Part shown: in pieces, positions 50,922-59,489 of the stretch | Position numbering within the stretch: the stretch's first letter is position 1 | Layout: each line of letters begins with the position of its first letter | DNA from: Novosphingobium sp. B1 | Lineage (GTDB): Bacteria; Pseudomonadota; Alphaproteobacteria; Sphingomonadales; Sphingomonadaceae | DNA length: 64,000 nt | Direction of reading: 5' to 3' | Assembly (NCBI RefSeq): GCF_900176395.1 | Contig: NZ_FWXL01000003.1 | Span: forward strand, 310,001 to 374,000 | Notes under the pieces: model-generated | Database searches by the model: none | What the model was told of the DNA's origin: nothing | Seen by the model: only the letters and a program-made list of their open reading frames with translations | Made by a program: the position numbers and the translations under genes

Positions 50922-51499
50922 TGCGGCCCGTTCTGGAAGACATCGAGGGCGCGACGATTGTCGAGTTTGCCCTGGTGGTGCCGATGTTCCTGCTGCTCCT
51001 GCTGGGCATCATGGACGTTGGACAGATGGTCTATGGGAAATCGGTGCTGACTGGGGCCGTGCACCGCGCCGCCCGTCTTTCATCGCTGGAAACGCGTGAT
51101 ATCGGGGAAGCGGACGCCAGTGTTCTTGATGCGGTGCGGCCCGTATTACCTGGCGTCAAGATAACCTCTTCTCGCACCAGTTATTATGACTTCAACGATG
51201 TTGGCCGCCCGGAAAAGTGGAATGACAAGAACGGTAACAGCCGGTGCGATAATAACGAGACTTACACCGATGAGAACCGCAACGGGCAGTGGGATACCGA
51301 CGTGGGGAGAAATGGCAACGAAGGTTCGGCCAACGATGTAGTCGTCTATCGCGTCGAAGCGGAATTCCAGCCCGTGTTCAAGGTGCCGTTCATGCCGGCC
51401 CTCTGGTCCAAGCGGAAGCTCACGGCAACCGCTGTGACCAAGAACCAGCCTTTCGGCGTCCAGACCGACCTCGGCTCCACCGCAGGAAGTTGTCCATGA
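50918..51499 (+). CDS. TadE-like protein with EF-hand-like loops
   Basis: Minor-pseudopilin-like protein of 193 residues. The N-terminal segment EGATIVEFALVVPMFLLLLLG (about 10-30) is the TadE motif with the conserved glutamate before the hydrophobic helix. Residues 103-114 (DKNGNSRCDNNE) fit a 12-residue EF-hand loop; a second, looser one starts at Asp118 (DENRNGQWDTD). Calcium binding is likely but inferred. It overlaps its neighbours by four bases on both sides, so the three genes act together, probably in an envelope-bound Tad assembly. Confidence 0.85.
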   Translation: MMRPVLEDIEGATIVEFALVVPMFLLLLLGIMDVGQMVYGKSVLTGAVHRAARLSSLETRDIGEADASVLDAVRPVLPGVKITSSRTSYYDFNDVGRPEKWNDKNGNSRCDNNETYTDENRNGQWDTDVGRNGNEGSANDVVVYRVEAEFQPVFKVPFMPALWSKRKLTATAVTKNQPFGVQTDLGSTAGSCP

Positions 51500-52146
51500 G
51501 CTTTGCGACAGACCGGTGGTGCGAACTTAAGCGCAACAGCAGTGGCGTTTCGGCCCTCGAGTTTGCGTTGATCCTGCCGCTTTTCATAACCCTTGGCATG
51601 TATGGCGCCGAGATTGCGTGGATGAATGCGGCGGCGATGGAGGTCAGTCAGGTTGCCTTGTCGCTTGCCGACAATGCCTCGCGTCTAGGGCAGACGGACA
51701 ACAGCGGCGTGACACCGACGATAACGGCCGCAGACGTTGATTCCGTGCTGACCGGTGCGCTTGAAGAAGGCGAGTCTATAAGCCTCAGCACCAACGGCAG
51801 GGTCATCCTGTCGAGCCTTGAAGTCCATCCAATTACCGGCAAACAATACATACACTGGCAGCAGTGCAAAGGCGCAGGGACCCAGCAATCGCAGCACGGC
51901 AAGCCCGATCTCACCGGCAGTACGATCTCTACGATCGCGTCTGGCATTTCGGTGGGCGGCAAGAAGCTGATCGCACCAAACGGTAGCGCCGTGATGGTTG
52001 CCGAGGTCTGGTATCGTTACAACGGCTTGTTTGGGACGATGTTCGTCCAGCCGATCACCATCCATGAGGAGGCTGCGATCATCGTTCGCGACGACCGCAG
52101 CACCGGGCCCGGGCTGAGTGGATCAAAGCCACAGAATAGCTGCTGA
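51496..52146 (+). CDS. TadE-like protein
   Basis: Protein of 216 residues with the TadE N-terminal segment: SGVSALEFALILPLFITLGMYG (about 17-38), where Glu23 is at the conserved position. The rest is a soluble domain with no known motif, containing two cysteines (one in WQQCKG and one at the C-terminus). The ATG overlaps the previous stop (ATGA). It ends one base before the convergent M16 peptidase gene. It closes the TadG-TadE-TadE trio. Confidence 0.85.
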   Translation: MSFATDRWCELKRNSSGVSALEFALILPLFITLGMYGAEIAWMNAAAMEVSQVALSLADNASRLGQTDNSGVTPTITAADVDSVLTGALEEGESISLSTNGRVILSSLEVHPITGKQYIHWQQCKGAGTQQSQHGKPDLTGSTISTIASGISVGGKKLIAPNGSAVMVAEVWYRYNGLFGTMFVQPITIHEEAAIIVRDDRSTGPGLSGSKPQNSC

Positions 52147-52147
52147 T

Positions 52148-55051
52148 CTAGGGTTTCCTCTCGGGCACAACCTCAAGGTGCCAGCTCTTGTCCTTCCGCA
52201 GATATTTCTGCGCAAGGGCCTGCATCCGTTCCGGCGTCGTCTGGCTGTAGTCGTTCAGGATGGTGCGGATCGCCGCGATCTTGCGCGGATCGTTGGCTGC
52301 ACCTTCAAGCTGGAACATGTAGAAGCCGTTGCCCGTGCTGGCTCGGGTGATCAACTGCTTCAACGGCTCGGTAACCCGACCGATCTCGTCGGCTGATGGC
52401 GGCGTTGTCGAAAGGTCTTCGGCAATCTTGTCGGCAACTGCGAAGAACGTTTCGAAGTCACCCGGACGCAACTGGACGGTCGCTGCGATATATCCGCCCG
52501 ATGGCAGATCGAGAGGCCAGCTTGATCCAACCTGCGGCGCGTAGCTTGCCCCCACCTTCTCGCGCATCGCATCGAAAATGCGATTGTTGAAGATCTGGGC
52601 GAGGATTTCGAGCTGTCGGCTTTCGCGCACACCGGCCTGCCCCCCTCCGGTCGGCCACGCCACGACCGCGGCCGCCTGGCCAGGATCACCGCGATGCGTC
52701 AGCACGAGCGGTTCGGCATTGTGCGCCGGGATGCTTGGCGCCAGCGTCGAAGCGGGCGCCGGCGCGCGTGCCGGCAACGCGCCGAACGTCTTTTCGAGCG
52801 CAGCCAGCGCCTGTTCGCGGGTGAAGTCGCCGAACATGTCGATCTCGATCGGGCCTTGCGCCAGCAGCGGCTCCCACACCTTGCGGAAGCCTTCCGGCGT
52901 CACCTTTTCCAGCTCTGCCGGGTTCGGCGTCGCATAGCGGGGGTCGCCGTCACGCAGCAGCCATGTGAGATCGCGATTGAGCACGGCGGTGGGCGAAGAA
53001 TTGAAGCTCTCGTACTGCAGCTTGGCCGCCGCCTTGGCGCGCAGCACAGGATTGGCGTCCCAGCGCGGCATCGCAAGCTTGGCCGCCATCAGATAAAGCT
53101 GGTCGGCAAGATCGGCAGGGCGCGTATCTGCCTGAAGCACGAATGCGGTGTCGTCGATGTCGAAATCCAGGCTGAGCTTGCGGCCCGTAGCCAGACGATC
53201 GAGATCGTCCCGCCCAAGGTTGCCGATGCCGCTGTCCATCAGCGCTACCTCGCCCATCGGACCGTAGACGGCATCCTGCGGCTGGATGGCAGAATACCCG
53301 CCACCGAAGCGCGCCTTGACGATGATGCGCCCAGGTTCGGCATCGTTCGGCCAGAGCAGAACCTTGACGCCGTTGGACAGTTCGACCTGTTCGATACCGA
53401 GCAACCCGATCGGCCTTGCGCTGGCGACGGTTCCGGGCGTGCCGACAGGCGGCAGGTCGGCAAACTTGAGCGTATTGGCAGCCACCCGGCTTTCGGACGC
53501 CGCCTTGACCGGCGCCATTACCGCCGCTCGCAGCGAGGTTTCGTCTGCTTCGCCCGACTTGGGCGTGATCATCATCGGACGGATGACCGTGCCCTGGAAC
53601 AAGGCGCGGGTGTGATCGAGCACGGCCTGCGGCTTGAACAGCGGAATCGAGCTCTTGAAGATATCGTAGATGGTGTCGGGATTGGCCACCGTCTCGCGGA
53701 TGTCGACGGCGTTGACCAGATCGTCGGCGGCCTTCGAACCGGCAATGGTAGCCTGCGTTTCGACCGAGACCTTGAAGGCCACCTCGAACTCGGCAACCTC
53801 GCGGTCGATCTCTTCCTGCGAAGGTGGCGTCGCGAGCGCATCGGCAATGACCGAGCGCACGTCGGTCACGGCGCTCTTCCAGTCTTCACCCAACGGCGTG
53901 ACGGTGACGATCGTGGCGTCAGCGGACCGGGACAGTTCCTGCTTCATCTCGTCGACCGAGGCGACAAGATAGCTGCCACCGGCCCGAGCACGGCCTTCAA
54001 GGCGGCGGTTGATGAGAGCCAGTGCGAGACGGTCGATCATCAGTCCCTGGTTATAGACGATCGTGTCGTTCACCTTCTTCCATGGCCGCAGGTACGCCCA
54101 ATTGACCAGTCGCGGAAGGTCAGGCTCGACCAGAACCTTGGCCTCGCCCACGGGATTCTTCGGATCGACGCCGGCAGGCGCGATGGGCTTGCCGAAGTCA
54201 GGTTGAAGCGGCTTCTTGCCGGTGGCCTTCCAGCCGCCGAAGGACTGCTCGATCCGCTTGATCAGCGCAGCAGGATCGGCATCGCCTGCCACGACGATCA
54301 CGGTGTTGTCGGGCCGATACCACTTATCATGGAAAGCCTTGACCTTGGCCGCGTCGGCACCTTCGAGCGTTGCCACGGTCCCGATCGGATTGCGCGAGGC
54401 CAGCAGCTGTCCCTTGAAGAACAGATCGCGCGTCTGATCGAGCACCCGCGACTGCGGGCTTGTGCGTTCGCGCATTTCGGCGAGCACGATCGGCACTTCT
54501 GTCTTCACGCCATGATCGGTGAAGATCGGTTCGGTAATCATGCCTGACAGCAGCTTGAACGTTTCATCCAGCTTGGCATCGTTGGCCTGCGGGATGTCGA
54601 GCTTGTAGACCGTCTGGGTCGGGCTGGTTTCGGCATTCGTGTCGCTGCCAAAGGTTGCGCCCAGGCGCTGCCACGTGGGGATGGTCTCCCCTTCCTTGAG
54701 ATACTTCGATTCCCGGAAGGTGAGATGCTCGATCAGGTGGGCATAGCCGCGCTGCGGCTCGGTCTCGTACATCGAGCCGGCATCGACCAGCACGCGGATG
54801 GAAACCTGCTCAGGCGGAACGCCATTGTGGCGCACGGCGTAGCGGATGCCGTTGGGCAGCGTGCCGAAGATCCACGCCTTGTCCTGCGGCACGTCCGAGC
54901 CCTTGTAGAGCCATGGCACCGGCGCCTTGGCGCTGGCCGCAGCGGGCCTGGCCGGTTGCGCCGTGGTCTGGGCGACGACTGGCGCCGCCGAGACGAGCAG
55001 GAGGGAAAGGAACAGGCCAATGCGCCGGGCGCGCGGGTTTTTGGATTGCAT
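52148..55051 (-). CDS. M16 (pitrilysin-like) zinc metalloprotease, secreted
   Basis: M16 peptidase of 967 residues with a signal peptide (SLLLVSAAPVVAQ, cleavage near residue 28). The inverted zinc motif HLIEH (105-109) and the third ligand glutamate in VLAEMRERT are intact, and four M16 domains fill the chain. It is a second copy of the type at 9112-11958, from which it differs in being secreted rather than lipidated. It is preceded by a periplasmic FKBP gene after 48 bases on the same strand, so the two may form an envelope protein-quality unit. Confidence 0.93.
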   Translation of the reverse strand: MQSKNPRARRIGLFLSLLLVSAAPVVAQTTAQPARPAAASAKAPVPWLYKGSDVPQDKAWIFGTLPNGIRYAVRHNGVPPEQVSIRVLVDAGSMYETEPQRGYAHLIEHLTFRESKYLKEGETIPTWQRLGATFGSDTNAETSPTQTVYKLDIPQANDAKLDETFKLLSGMITEPIFTDHGVKTEVPIVLAEMRERTSPQSRVLDQTRDLFFKGQLLASRNPIGTVATLEGADAAKVKAFHDKWYRPDNTVIVVAGDADPAALIKRIEQSFGGWKATGKKPLQPDFGKPIAPAGVDPKNPVGEAKVLVEPDLPRLVNWAYLRPWKKVNDTIVYNQGLMIDRLALALINRRLEGRARAGGSYLVASVDEMKQELSRSADATIVTVTPLGEDWKSAVTDVRSVIADALATPPSQEEIDREVAEFEVAFKVSVETQATIAGSKAADDLVNAVDIRETVANPDTIYDIFKSSIPLFKPQAVLDHTRALFQGTVIRPMMITPKSGEADETSLRAAVMAPVKAASESRVAANTLKFADLPPVGTPGTVASARPIGLLGIEQVELSNGVKVLLWPNDAEPGRIIVKARFGGGYSAIQPQDAVYGPMGEVALMDSGIGNLGRDDLDRLATGRKLSLDFDIDDTAFVLQADTRPADLADQLYLMAAKLAMPRWDANPVLRAKAAAKLQYESFNSSPTAVLNRDLTWLLRDGDPRYATPNPAELEKVTPEGFRKVWEPLLAQGPIEIDMFGDFTREQALAALEKTFGALPARAPAPASTLAPSIPAHNAEPLVLTHRGDPGQAAAVVAWPTGGGQAGVRESRQLEILAQIFNNRIFDAMREKVGASYAPQVGSSWPLDLPSGGYIAATVQLRPGDFETFFAVADKIAEDLSTTPPSADEIGRVTEPLKQLITRASTGNGFYMFQLEGAANDPRKIAAIRTILNDYSQTTPERMQALAQKYLRKDKSWHLEVVPERKP

Positions 55052-55099
55052 TACCCGGTTATAGGAAGCCTTCCGATGAAGGACCAGTGAATAGACCCG

Positions 55100-55690
55100 T
55101 TATTGTTGCGGGGCCGGCGCGGCTGATGGCGGCGCAGATGCCGCGGACTGCGCCGCGCGCAGGGCCTCGAGTTCAGCGGCAGTCTTGAAGTCGACGAGTT
55201 CGACCTGGAAAACGAGATCGGAATTTGCAGGGATCGGGCCTGAAGCCTGCGCACCATAGCCAAGCGCCGCAGGCACACAGAACCGCCACGTGCTGCCCTT
55301 TGCCATCATCTGCAAGCCTTCCGAAAAGCCGGGGATCACGCCCTCGACCGGAAACGCAGCCTGCATTCCCTGATCAAACACTTCGCCATTGGCCGACAGA
55401 TAGCCGATGTAGTTGACCAGAACGTAGTCTGCCTTCGCCGGCTTTGCCCCTTCGGCAGCCTTGAGGGTCATGGAGCCGAGCCCGCTGGCAGCCTTTGTCG
55501 AACACAGACGCTGCGCGGCCGGGATGACCGGATTGAGCGGAAGGGGAATGACTGAAGCGGATGGCGTGGCAGCCTGCGCTGCGGTCTTGGCGGGCGCTGC
55601 GGCGGACGCGGTTTGCGAAAGCGCCGGGACAGCGGCCATGATTGCGAAGGCAAGGGCGAAGCGGGGCGTACCGCTGACAGTTGTGCTCAT
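55100..55690 (-). CDS. Periplasmic FKBP-type peptidyl-prolyl isomerase
   Basis: Isomerase of 196 residues with a signal peptide (FALAFAIMAAVPALSQTASA). The FKBP domain (about 85-175) contains ADYVLVNYIGYLSANGEVFDQG (in parts ADYVLVNYIGY and NGEVFDQG), FPVEGVIPGFSEGLQMM and CVPAALGYGAQASGPIPANSDLVFQVEL, which include the proline-binding residues. An alanine- and proline-rich tail follows. It probably speeds folding of exported proteins. It is divergent from nfuA and lies upstream of the M16 gene. Confidence 0.92.
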   Translation of the reverse strand: MSTTVSGTPRFALAFAIMAAVPALSQTASAAAPAKTAAQAATPSASVIPLPLNPVIPAAQRLCSTKAASGLGSMTLKAAEGAKPAKADYVLVNYIGYLSANGEVFDQGMQAAFPVEGVIPGFSEGLQMMAKGSTWRFCVPAALGYGAQASGPIPANSDLVFQVELVDFKTAAELEALRAAQSAASAPPSAAPAPQQ

Positions 55691-55824
55691 GCCTCCCCTT
55701 AGCGGCCTTCAGGATAGCGCGCCACTGGCCCAAGGTCTCTCAGCGCATGAAAAAGCGGCCAGGTCACCGCCGCACCCGTATCTCGCGCCCTTCGTACCCT
55801 TGACCACACCGGTTACCGGCCTAC

Positions 55825-56412
55825 ATGCGAATCATGTTCATCGAGACAGAAACCACCCCCAACCCGGCCACGCTCAAGTTTCTCCCCGGCGAGCAGGTGA
55901 TGGCCAGCGGCACGCGCGAGTTCACTTCGCCCGAAGCGGCAGAGCAGTCGCCGCTGGCGCAGGCCCTGTTCGACCTCGGCGATGTAACGGGCGTCTTCTT
56001 TGGGCGCGATTTCGTTTCCGTCACGGCAGCGCCAGGCGTCGAATGGGCATCGCTGAAGCCACAAGTCCTATCGCTCCTCCTCGACCATTTCGTCAGCCAA
56101 GCTCCGCTTTTCATTGCCGGGACAGCTAGCGGGATTGCCGTCCCGCCAGAGGACGATGCGAACTTCTCCGATGATCCGGCAGATGCCGACGTGATCGATC
56201 AGATCAAGGACCTTATCGAAACGCGCGTACGCCCTGCCGTGGCCAACGATGGGGGCGACATCATCTACAGGGGCTTCCGCGAGGGTGTGGTCTATCTGCA
56301 GATGCAAGGCGCATGCTCGGGCTGCCCTTCTTCGACGGCAACGCTGAAGCACGGCATCGAAAGCCTGCTCAAGCACTACGTCCCGGAAGTGACCGAAGTC
56401 CGCGCGGCCTGA
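55825..56412 (+). CDS. nfuA: NifU-family iron-sulfur cluster scaffold (NfuA)
   Basis: Iron-sulfur carrier of 195 residues. The N-terminal degenerate domain starts FIETETTPNPATLKFLPG, the pattern of alphaproteobacterial and mitochondrial NFU1; the C-terminal domain (about 120-195) has the cluster site GACSGCPSS (CxxC). It hands 4Fe-4S clusters to enzymes such as lipoyl synthase and MiaB, whose gene is nearby. Two ATGs (55825, 55834) are possible; neither has a clear ribosome binding site. Confidence 0.93.
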   Translation: MRIMFIETETTPNPATLKFLPGEQVMASGTREFTSPEAAEQSPLAQALFDLGDVTGVFFGRDFVSVTAAPGVEWASLKPQVLSLLLDHFVSQAPLFIAGTASGIAVPPEDDANFSDDPADADVIDQIKDLIETRVRPAVANDGGDIIYRGFREGVVYLQMQGACSGCPSSTATLKHGIESLLKHYVPEVTEVRAA

Positions 56413-56435
56413 TCCAGCGGCATAGACCCCGTATC

Positions 56436-57065
56436 ATGCGCACCCTTGTCATCGACAGCGCGACCGAAGCCTGTTCGGTAGCGTTGCTGGAAAACGCGGT
56501 TGTGCTGGCCAGCGATAACCAGATGCTTGGCCGTGGCCATGCCGAGCGCCTTGTACCGATGATCGCAGCTTTGCCTGACAAGGGCCGCGCCGAGCGTATC
56601 CTCGTGGACGTCGGCCCTGGCAGCTTCACCGGAATCCGGGTTGGGCTTGCCACCGCGCGAGCGCTGGCCCTGGCCTGGGGTGCGCAAGTAATGGGTTTCG
56701 AGAGCCTGTCCCTTGTTGCAGCCATGGCCCTTTCAGAGACAGCAGCCGACACTATCGATGTCTGCATGACCGGCGGGCACGGCGAGTGGTTTCTGCGCAG
56801 CTTTGCCAGCGATGCCACGCCGATATCGCCCCTTGCCTCGCTTTCACCTGCTGCAGCCGTCGCCGCAAGCAATGCGTCACTTGTTGCCGGCAGCCAGGCC
56901 GCGGCGCTCGGTGCAGGTCGCATGGAAGAAAGCCCCGGCATCACCATATGCAACCTTTGGCCAGACGCGCGGTTTGCGGTGTTGCTTGGCGCGTCGGCGT
57001 TGATTGCCCAACCGCGACCAATCTACGGGCGCGCACCTGACGCGCGATTGCCAGCGACGAGGTAA
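56436..57065 (+). CDS. tsaB: tRNA threonylcarbamoyladenosine synthesis protein TsaB
   Basis: ASKHA-fold protein of 209 residues that partners TsaD in making t6A37 on tRNAs reading ANN codons. The start MRTLVIDSATEACSVALLE and the GPGSFTGIRVGLATARALAL motif are diagnostic. It lacks the metal histidines of TsaD, as expected. It follows nfuA after 23 bases and precedes rimI after 11; the tsaB-rimI pair is common in bacteria. Confidence 0.94.
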   Translation: MRTLVIDSATEACSVALLENAVVLASDNQMLGRGHAERLVPMIAALPDKGRAERILVDVGPGSFTGIRVGLATARALALAWGAQVMGFESLSLVAAMALSETAADTIDVCMTGGHGEWFLRSFASDATPISPLASLSPAAAVAASNASLVAGSQAAALGAGRMEESPGITICNLWPDARFAVLLGASALIAQPRPIYGRAPDARLPATR

Positions 57066-57076
57066 GACGGCCACCG

Positions 57077-57550
57077 ATGATCGCTCCCAAAGACGACATC
57101 GACCGGATCATGTCCGTGATGGAGCGCGCATTTCCTGCGGAGTTTGGCGAAGCATGGAACCGCCGGCAAGTCAGCGATGCGCTGCTTGTCAGCAATTGTC
57201 GCTACGGACTTATTGCGCCTGACGGGTCTCCAAATTTCTACGAGGATACTGATACTGCGGGCTTTTTCATGGGCCGTAGCGTTCTCGATGAAGAAGAATT
57301 GCTGCTATTTGCAATTGCGCCAGAATATCGGCGCAAAGGGCTTGGACATCTTTTGCTGGCGCGCTTCGTGTCAGAAGCTCGAGGTCACGGGATGGGCCGT
57401 GTATTTCTCGAAATGCGGCGCGGAAACCCTGCAGGGGTGCTCTATGCAGCGCACGGTTTCGTCGAAGTCGGAGTGCGCCCATCTTATTACCGATGCGGGG
57501 ATGGCACACGGTTAGACGCCATCAGCCAGGAACTCGTCCTTGATAACTAA
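57077..57550 (+). CDS. rimI: Ribosomal-protein alanine acetyltransferase RimI-like
   Basis: GNAT acetyltransferase of 157 residues next to tsaB, the usual place for rimI. The acetyl-CoA site is IAPEYRRKGLGHLLL; then VFLEMRRGNPAGVLYAAHGFVEVG (in parts VFLEMRRGN and LYAAHGFVEVG) and the tyrosine in RPSYYR follow, as in RimI. It would acetylate the N-terminal alanine of ribosomal protein S18; other protein targets are possible. Confidence 0.9.
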   Translation: MIAPKDDIDRIMSVMERAFPAEFGEAWNRRQVSDALLVSNCRYGLIAPDGSPNFYEDTDTAGFFMGRSVLDEEELLLFAIAPEYRRKGLGHLLLARFVSEARGHGMGRVFLEMRRGNPAGVLYAAHGFVEVGVRPSYYRCGDGTRLDAISQELVLDN

Positions 57551-57632
57551 CATTATACTTTGGTTGATCGGTTATTTTTCACGACTGAAGTATGATCGCC
57601 ACCAGTTTGGTGGTTGTTTCTTGGCCAAAGGC

Positions 57633-57668
57633 GACTATGGAAGGTGACCTGAGTCACATTCCATAGTC
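57633..57668. promoter_or_regulatory. Large inverted repeat upstream of mucR
   Basis: Outer arms GACTATGGAA (57633-57642) and TTCCATAGTC (57659-57668) are perfect. Inside, GTGAC (57644-57648) pairs with GTCAC (57653-57657) around CTGA, with a single G/A mismatch between inner and outer stems. The 36-base unit ends 49 bases before the mucR start. There is no T-tract, so it is not a simple terminator. An operator or an mRNA leader hairpin is likely. Confidence 0.6.
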
Positions 57669-57717
57669 CTAGCGTGAAAATGCTCCGCGGAGGGACAAGC
57701 AAAAGGGCCTGTTCGCC

Positions 57718-58158
57718 ATGACTGAAATCCAGAACGACATGCGGGAAACGCTGATCACGCTGACTTCGGATATCGTTGCCGCACACGTGAGCAACAACAG
57801 CGTCGCTGTCGGCGATCTTCCCACGCTCATTACCAATGTCTACTCTGCACTTGCCGGGCTCGATCAGCCGGCAGTCGTCGAGGAAGAGGCACCGGAACCT
57901 GCGGTTTCGATCCGCGCTTCGGTCAAGAACGATCACATCGTCTGCCTCGAAGATGGCAAGAAGCTCAAGATGCTCAAGCGTCACCTTGCAACCCGCTACA
58001 ACATGACCCCGGAACAGTACCGGGCCCGCTGGAATCTTCCGGCCGATTATCCGATGGTCGCCCCGGCCTATGCTGAAAAGCGCCGTGAACTGGCCAAGAA
58101 GATCGGCCTTGGACGCAAGCCTGCGCCCAAGCGCGGTCGCAAGCCATCTGCCGGCTAA
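57718..58158 (+). CDS. mucR: Ros/MucR-family transcriptional regulator
   Basis: Regulator of 146 residues of the Ros/MucR family, nucleoid-associated zinc-finger-like proteins that control exopolysaccharide, motility and cell-cycle genes in alphaproteobacteria. The DNA-binding core is IVCLEDGKKLKMLKRHL followed by YNMTPEQYRARWNLPADYPMVAPAYAE (in parts MTPEQYRARWNLP and DYPMVAPAYAEKRR). Of the Ros zinc ligands, Cys76 and His89 remain, but the second Cys is Asp79 and the second His is replaced, as in several MucR proteins that fold without the usual set. A lysine-rich tail follows. A terminator lies 52 bases downstream. Confidence 0.93.
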   Translation: MTEIQNDMRETLITLTSDIVAAHVSNNSVAVGDLPTLITNVYSALAGLDQPAVVEEEAPEPAVSIRASVKNDHIVCLEDGKKLKMLKRHLATRYNMTPEQYRARWNLPADYPMVAPAYAEKRRELAKKIGLGRKPAPKRGRKPSAG

Positions 58159-58210
58159 GCGGCATCGGAATTACAGGCTGTGCGCAATACAGGCGCGCGC
58201 GGTTGAAGAT

Positions 58211-58249
58211 TTGGCCCGCCGGTTTATAGATCGGCGGGCCAACCCTTTT
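58211..58249 (+). terminator. Intrinsic terminator after mucR
   Basis: An 11-bp perfect stem, TTGGCCCGCCG (58211-58221) with CGGCGGGCCAA (58232-58242), has a ten-base A+T-rich loop, followed by CCCTTTT. It ends only 13 bases before the fur start codon. Confidence 0.8.
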
Positions 58250-58262
58250 AGACGAGTTCCCA

Positions 58263-58685
58263 GTGCATCAGGCGATCGACATCGAAGCTCTCTGTGCGGA
58301 ACGTGGCCTGCGTATCACCGACCAGCGCCGCACGATCGCCCGCGTTCTTTCCGAGAGCGACGATCACCCGGATGTCGAGAAACTGCATGAGCGGGCCTCG
58401 GCCATTGACTCGCGGATTTCGATTGCGACTGTCTATCGCACGGTGCGGCTGTTCGAAGAGGCCGGCATTCTCGATCGCCATGACTTCGGCGATGGCCGCG
58501 CCCGCTACGAGGCCACTCCCGAAGCTCACCACGATCATCTGATCGACGTGGAGACCGGAAAGGTCATCGAGTTCGTCGATCCTGAACTTGAACAGCTCCA
58601 GCGCCAGATTGCCGAGAAACTAGGCTATCGCCTCGTCGATCATCGCATGGAGCTTTATGGCGTGAAGCTTGAACGCGACGGCTGA
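58263..58685 (+). CDS. fur: Fur-family metal-responsive regulator
   Basis: Fur-family protein of 140 residues. The winged-helix domain (about 1-80) has GLRITDQRRTIARVLSE and ISIATVYRTVRLFEEAGI. The regulatory metal site is in EAHHDHLIDVETGKVIEF with the later histidine in VDHRMEL; the CxxC zinc motifs of many Fur proteins are absent, as in alphaproteobacterial Fur/Mur. It may respond to iron or manganese. The start is GTG at 58263, close after the mucR terminator, with no strong ribosome binding site seen. Its 3' end overlaps the acyltransferase gene by 17 bases. Confidence 0.93.
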   Translation: MHQAIDIEALCAERGLRITDQRRTIARVLSESDDHPDVEKLHERASAIDSRISIATVYRTVRLFEEAGILDRHDFGDGRARYEATPEAHHDHLIDVETGKVIEFVDPELEQLQRQIAEKLGYRLVDHRMELYGVKLERDG

Positions 58686-59457
58686 CCTCCCCGCCCAAGC
58701 GACAATCGGCCTTGCCGGGCGCGCACGCATCGCCATGCGCCTGACGGGCATGCTACTTCTGCTGCTGGCCTGCGTTCCCCTGTACTACCTGTGGCGCGTT
58801 GTCCGCCTGCCAAATCCATGGCCACGCGTTTTCTTGGGCGGCATCGCCACGGTCGCAGGGGCCAGAGTGAGCATCTCGGGCACGAGGGCGTCAGGCGGAG
58901 CATTCCTGCTTTCGAACCACGTCAGCTGGCTGGATATCCCGATCATAGCAGGCGCCAGCGGAAGTGCTTTCGTGGCCCACTCCGGACTTGCCGACGTAGG
59001 GCTGCTGAAGTGGCTGTGCGAGATGAACGATACGGTCTTCGTGGCAAGGCACGATCGCCGTTCCGTTCACGCGCAGGTGGAGCAGGTTCGCGCCGCTCTG
59101 ACCGATACGGGTTCATTGACGGTCTTTCCCGAAGGCACGACCAGCGACGGGACCGGGCTGCTGCCGTTCAAGTCATCGCTTCTCTCGGCGCTCGATCCGC
59201 CTCCCGAGGGCATAGCCATCCAACCCATCTGGGTAGACTACGGCACAGATGCGCCGAACATTGCCTGGGTTGGCGAAGAACATGGACTGGACAATTTCCT
59301 GAAGATTCTGGCACGCCGCAAGCCAGTGCCCGTCACCCTGCACTTCCTCCCGCCTCTGGCCGAAGCCGAGACTGCCAATCGCAAGATCATGGCCATTGCG
59401 GCGCGCGAACGCATCCTCGCCGCAGTGGCGGCACAGCAGGGCAATCCGGGGCGTTAG
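58669..59457 (+). CDS. PlsC-like lysophospholipid/1-acylglycerol-phosphate acyltransferase
   Basis: Membrane-bound acyltransferase of 262 residues with one N-terminal transmembrane helix (about 25-43). The catalytic HX4D motif is [10 protein letters not shown]; the substrate-binding block is [19 protein letters not shown]. It transfers acyl chains to glycerophospholipids or ornithine lipids. The start is TTG at 58669, overlapping fur; later ATGs at 58735 and 58747 would shorten the N-terminus and remain possible. It lies 32 bases before miaB. Confidence 0.88.
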   Translation: MNATADLPAQATIGLAGRARIAMRLTGMLLLLLACVPLYYLWRVVRLPNPWPRVFLGGIATVAGARVSISGTRASGGAFLLSNHVSWLDIPIIAGASGSAFVAHSGLADVGLLKWLCEMNDTVFVARHDRRSVHAQVEQVRAALTDTGSLTVFPEGTTSDGTGLLPFKSSLLSALDPPPEGIAIQPIWVDYGTDAPNIAWVGEEHGLDNFLKILARRKPVPVTLHFLPPLAEAETANRKIMAIAARERILAAVAAQQGNPGR

Positions 59458-59489
59458 ACAAAGCAGGCCGAATCCACTATCGGCGCGGC

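Noticed and set aside
52694..54547. 617-residue plus-strand frame opposite the second M16 gene
   Set aside because: Composition is that of a shadow; the minus-strand frame has signal peptide and zinc motif.
57633..57668. Terminator for the nfuA-tsaB-rimI transcript
   Set aside because: The hairpin is followed by CTAGCG with no T-tract on either strand, so intrinsic termination is unlikely.
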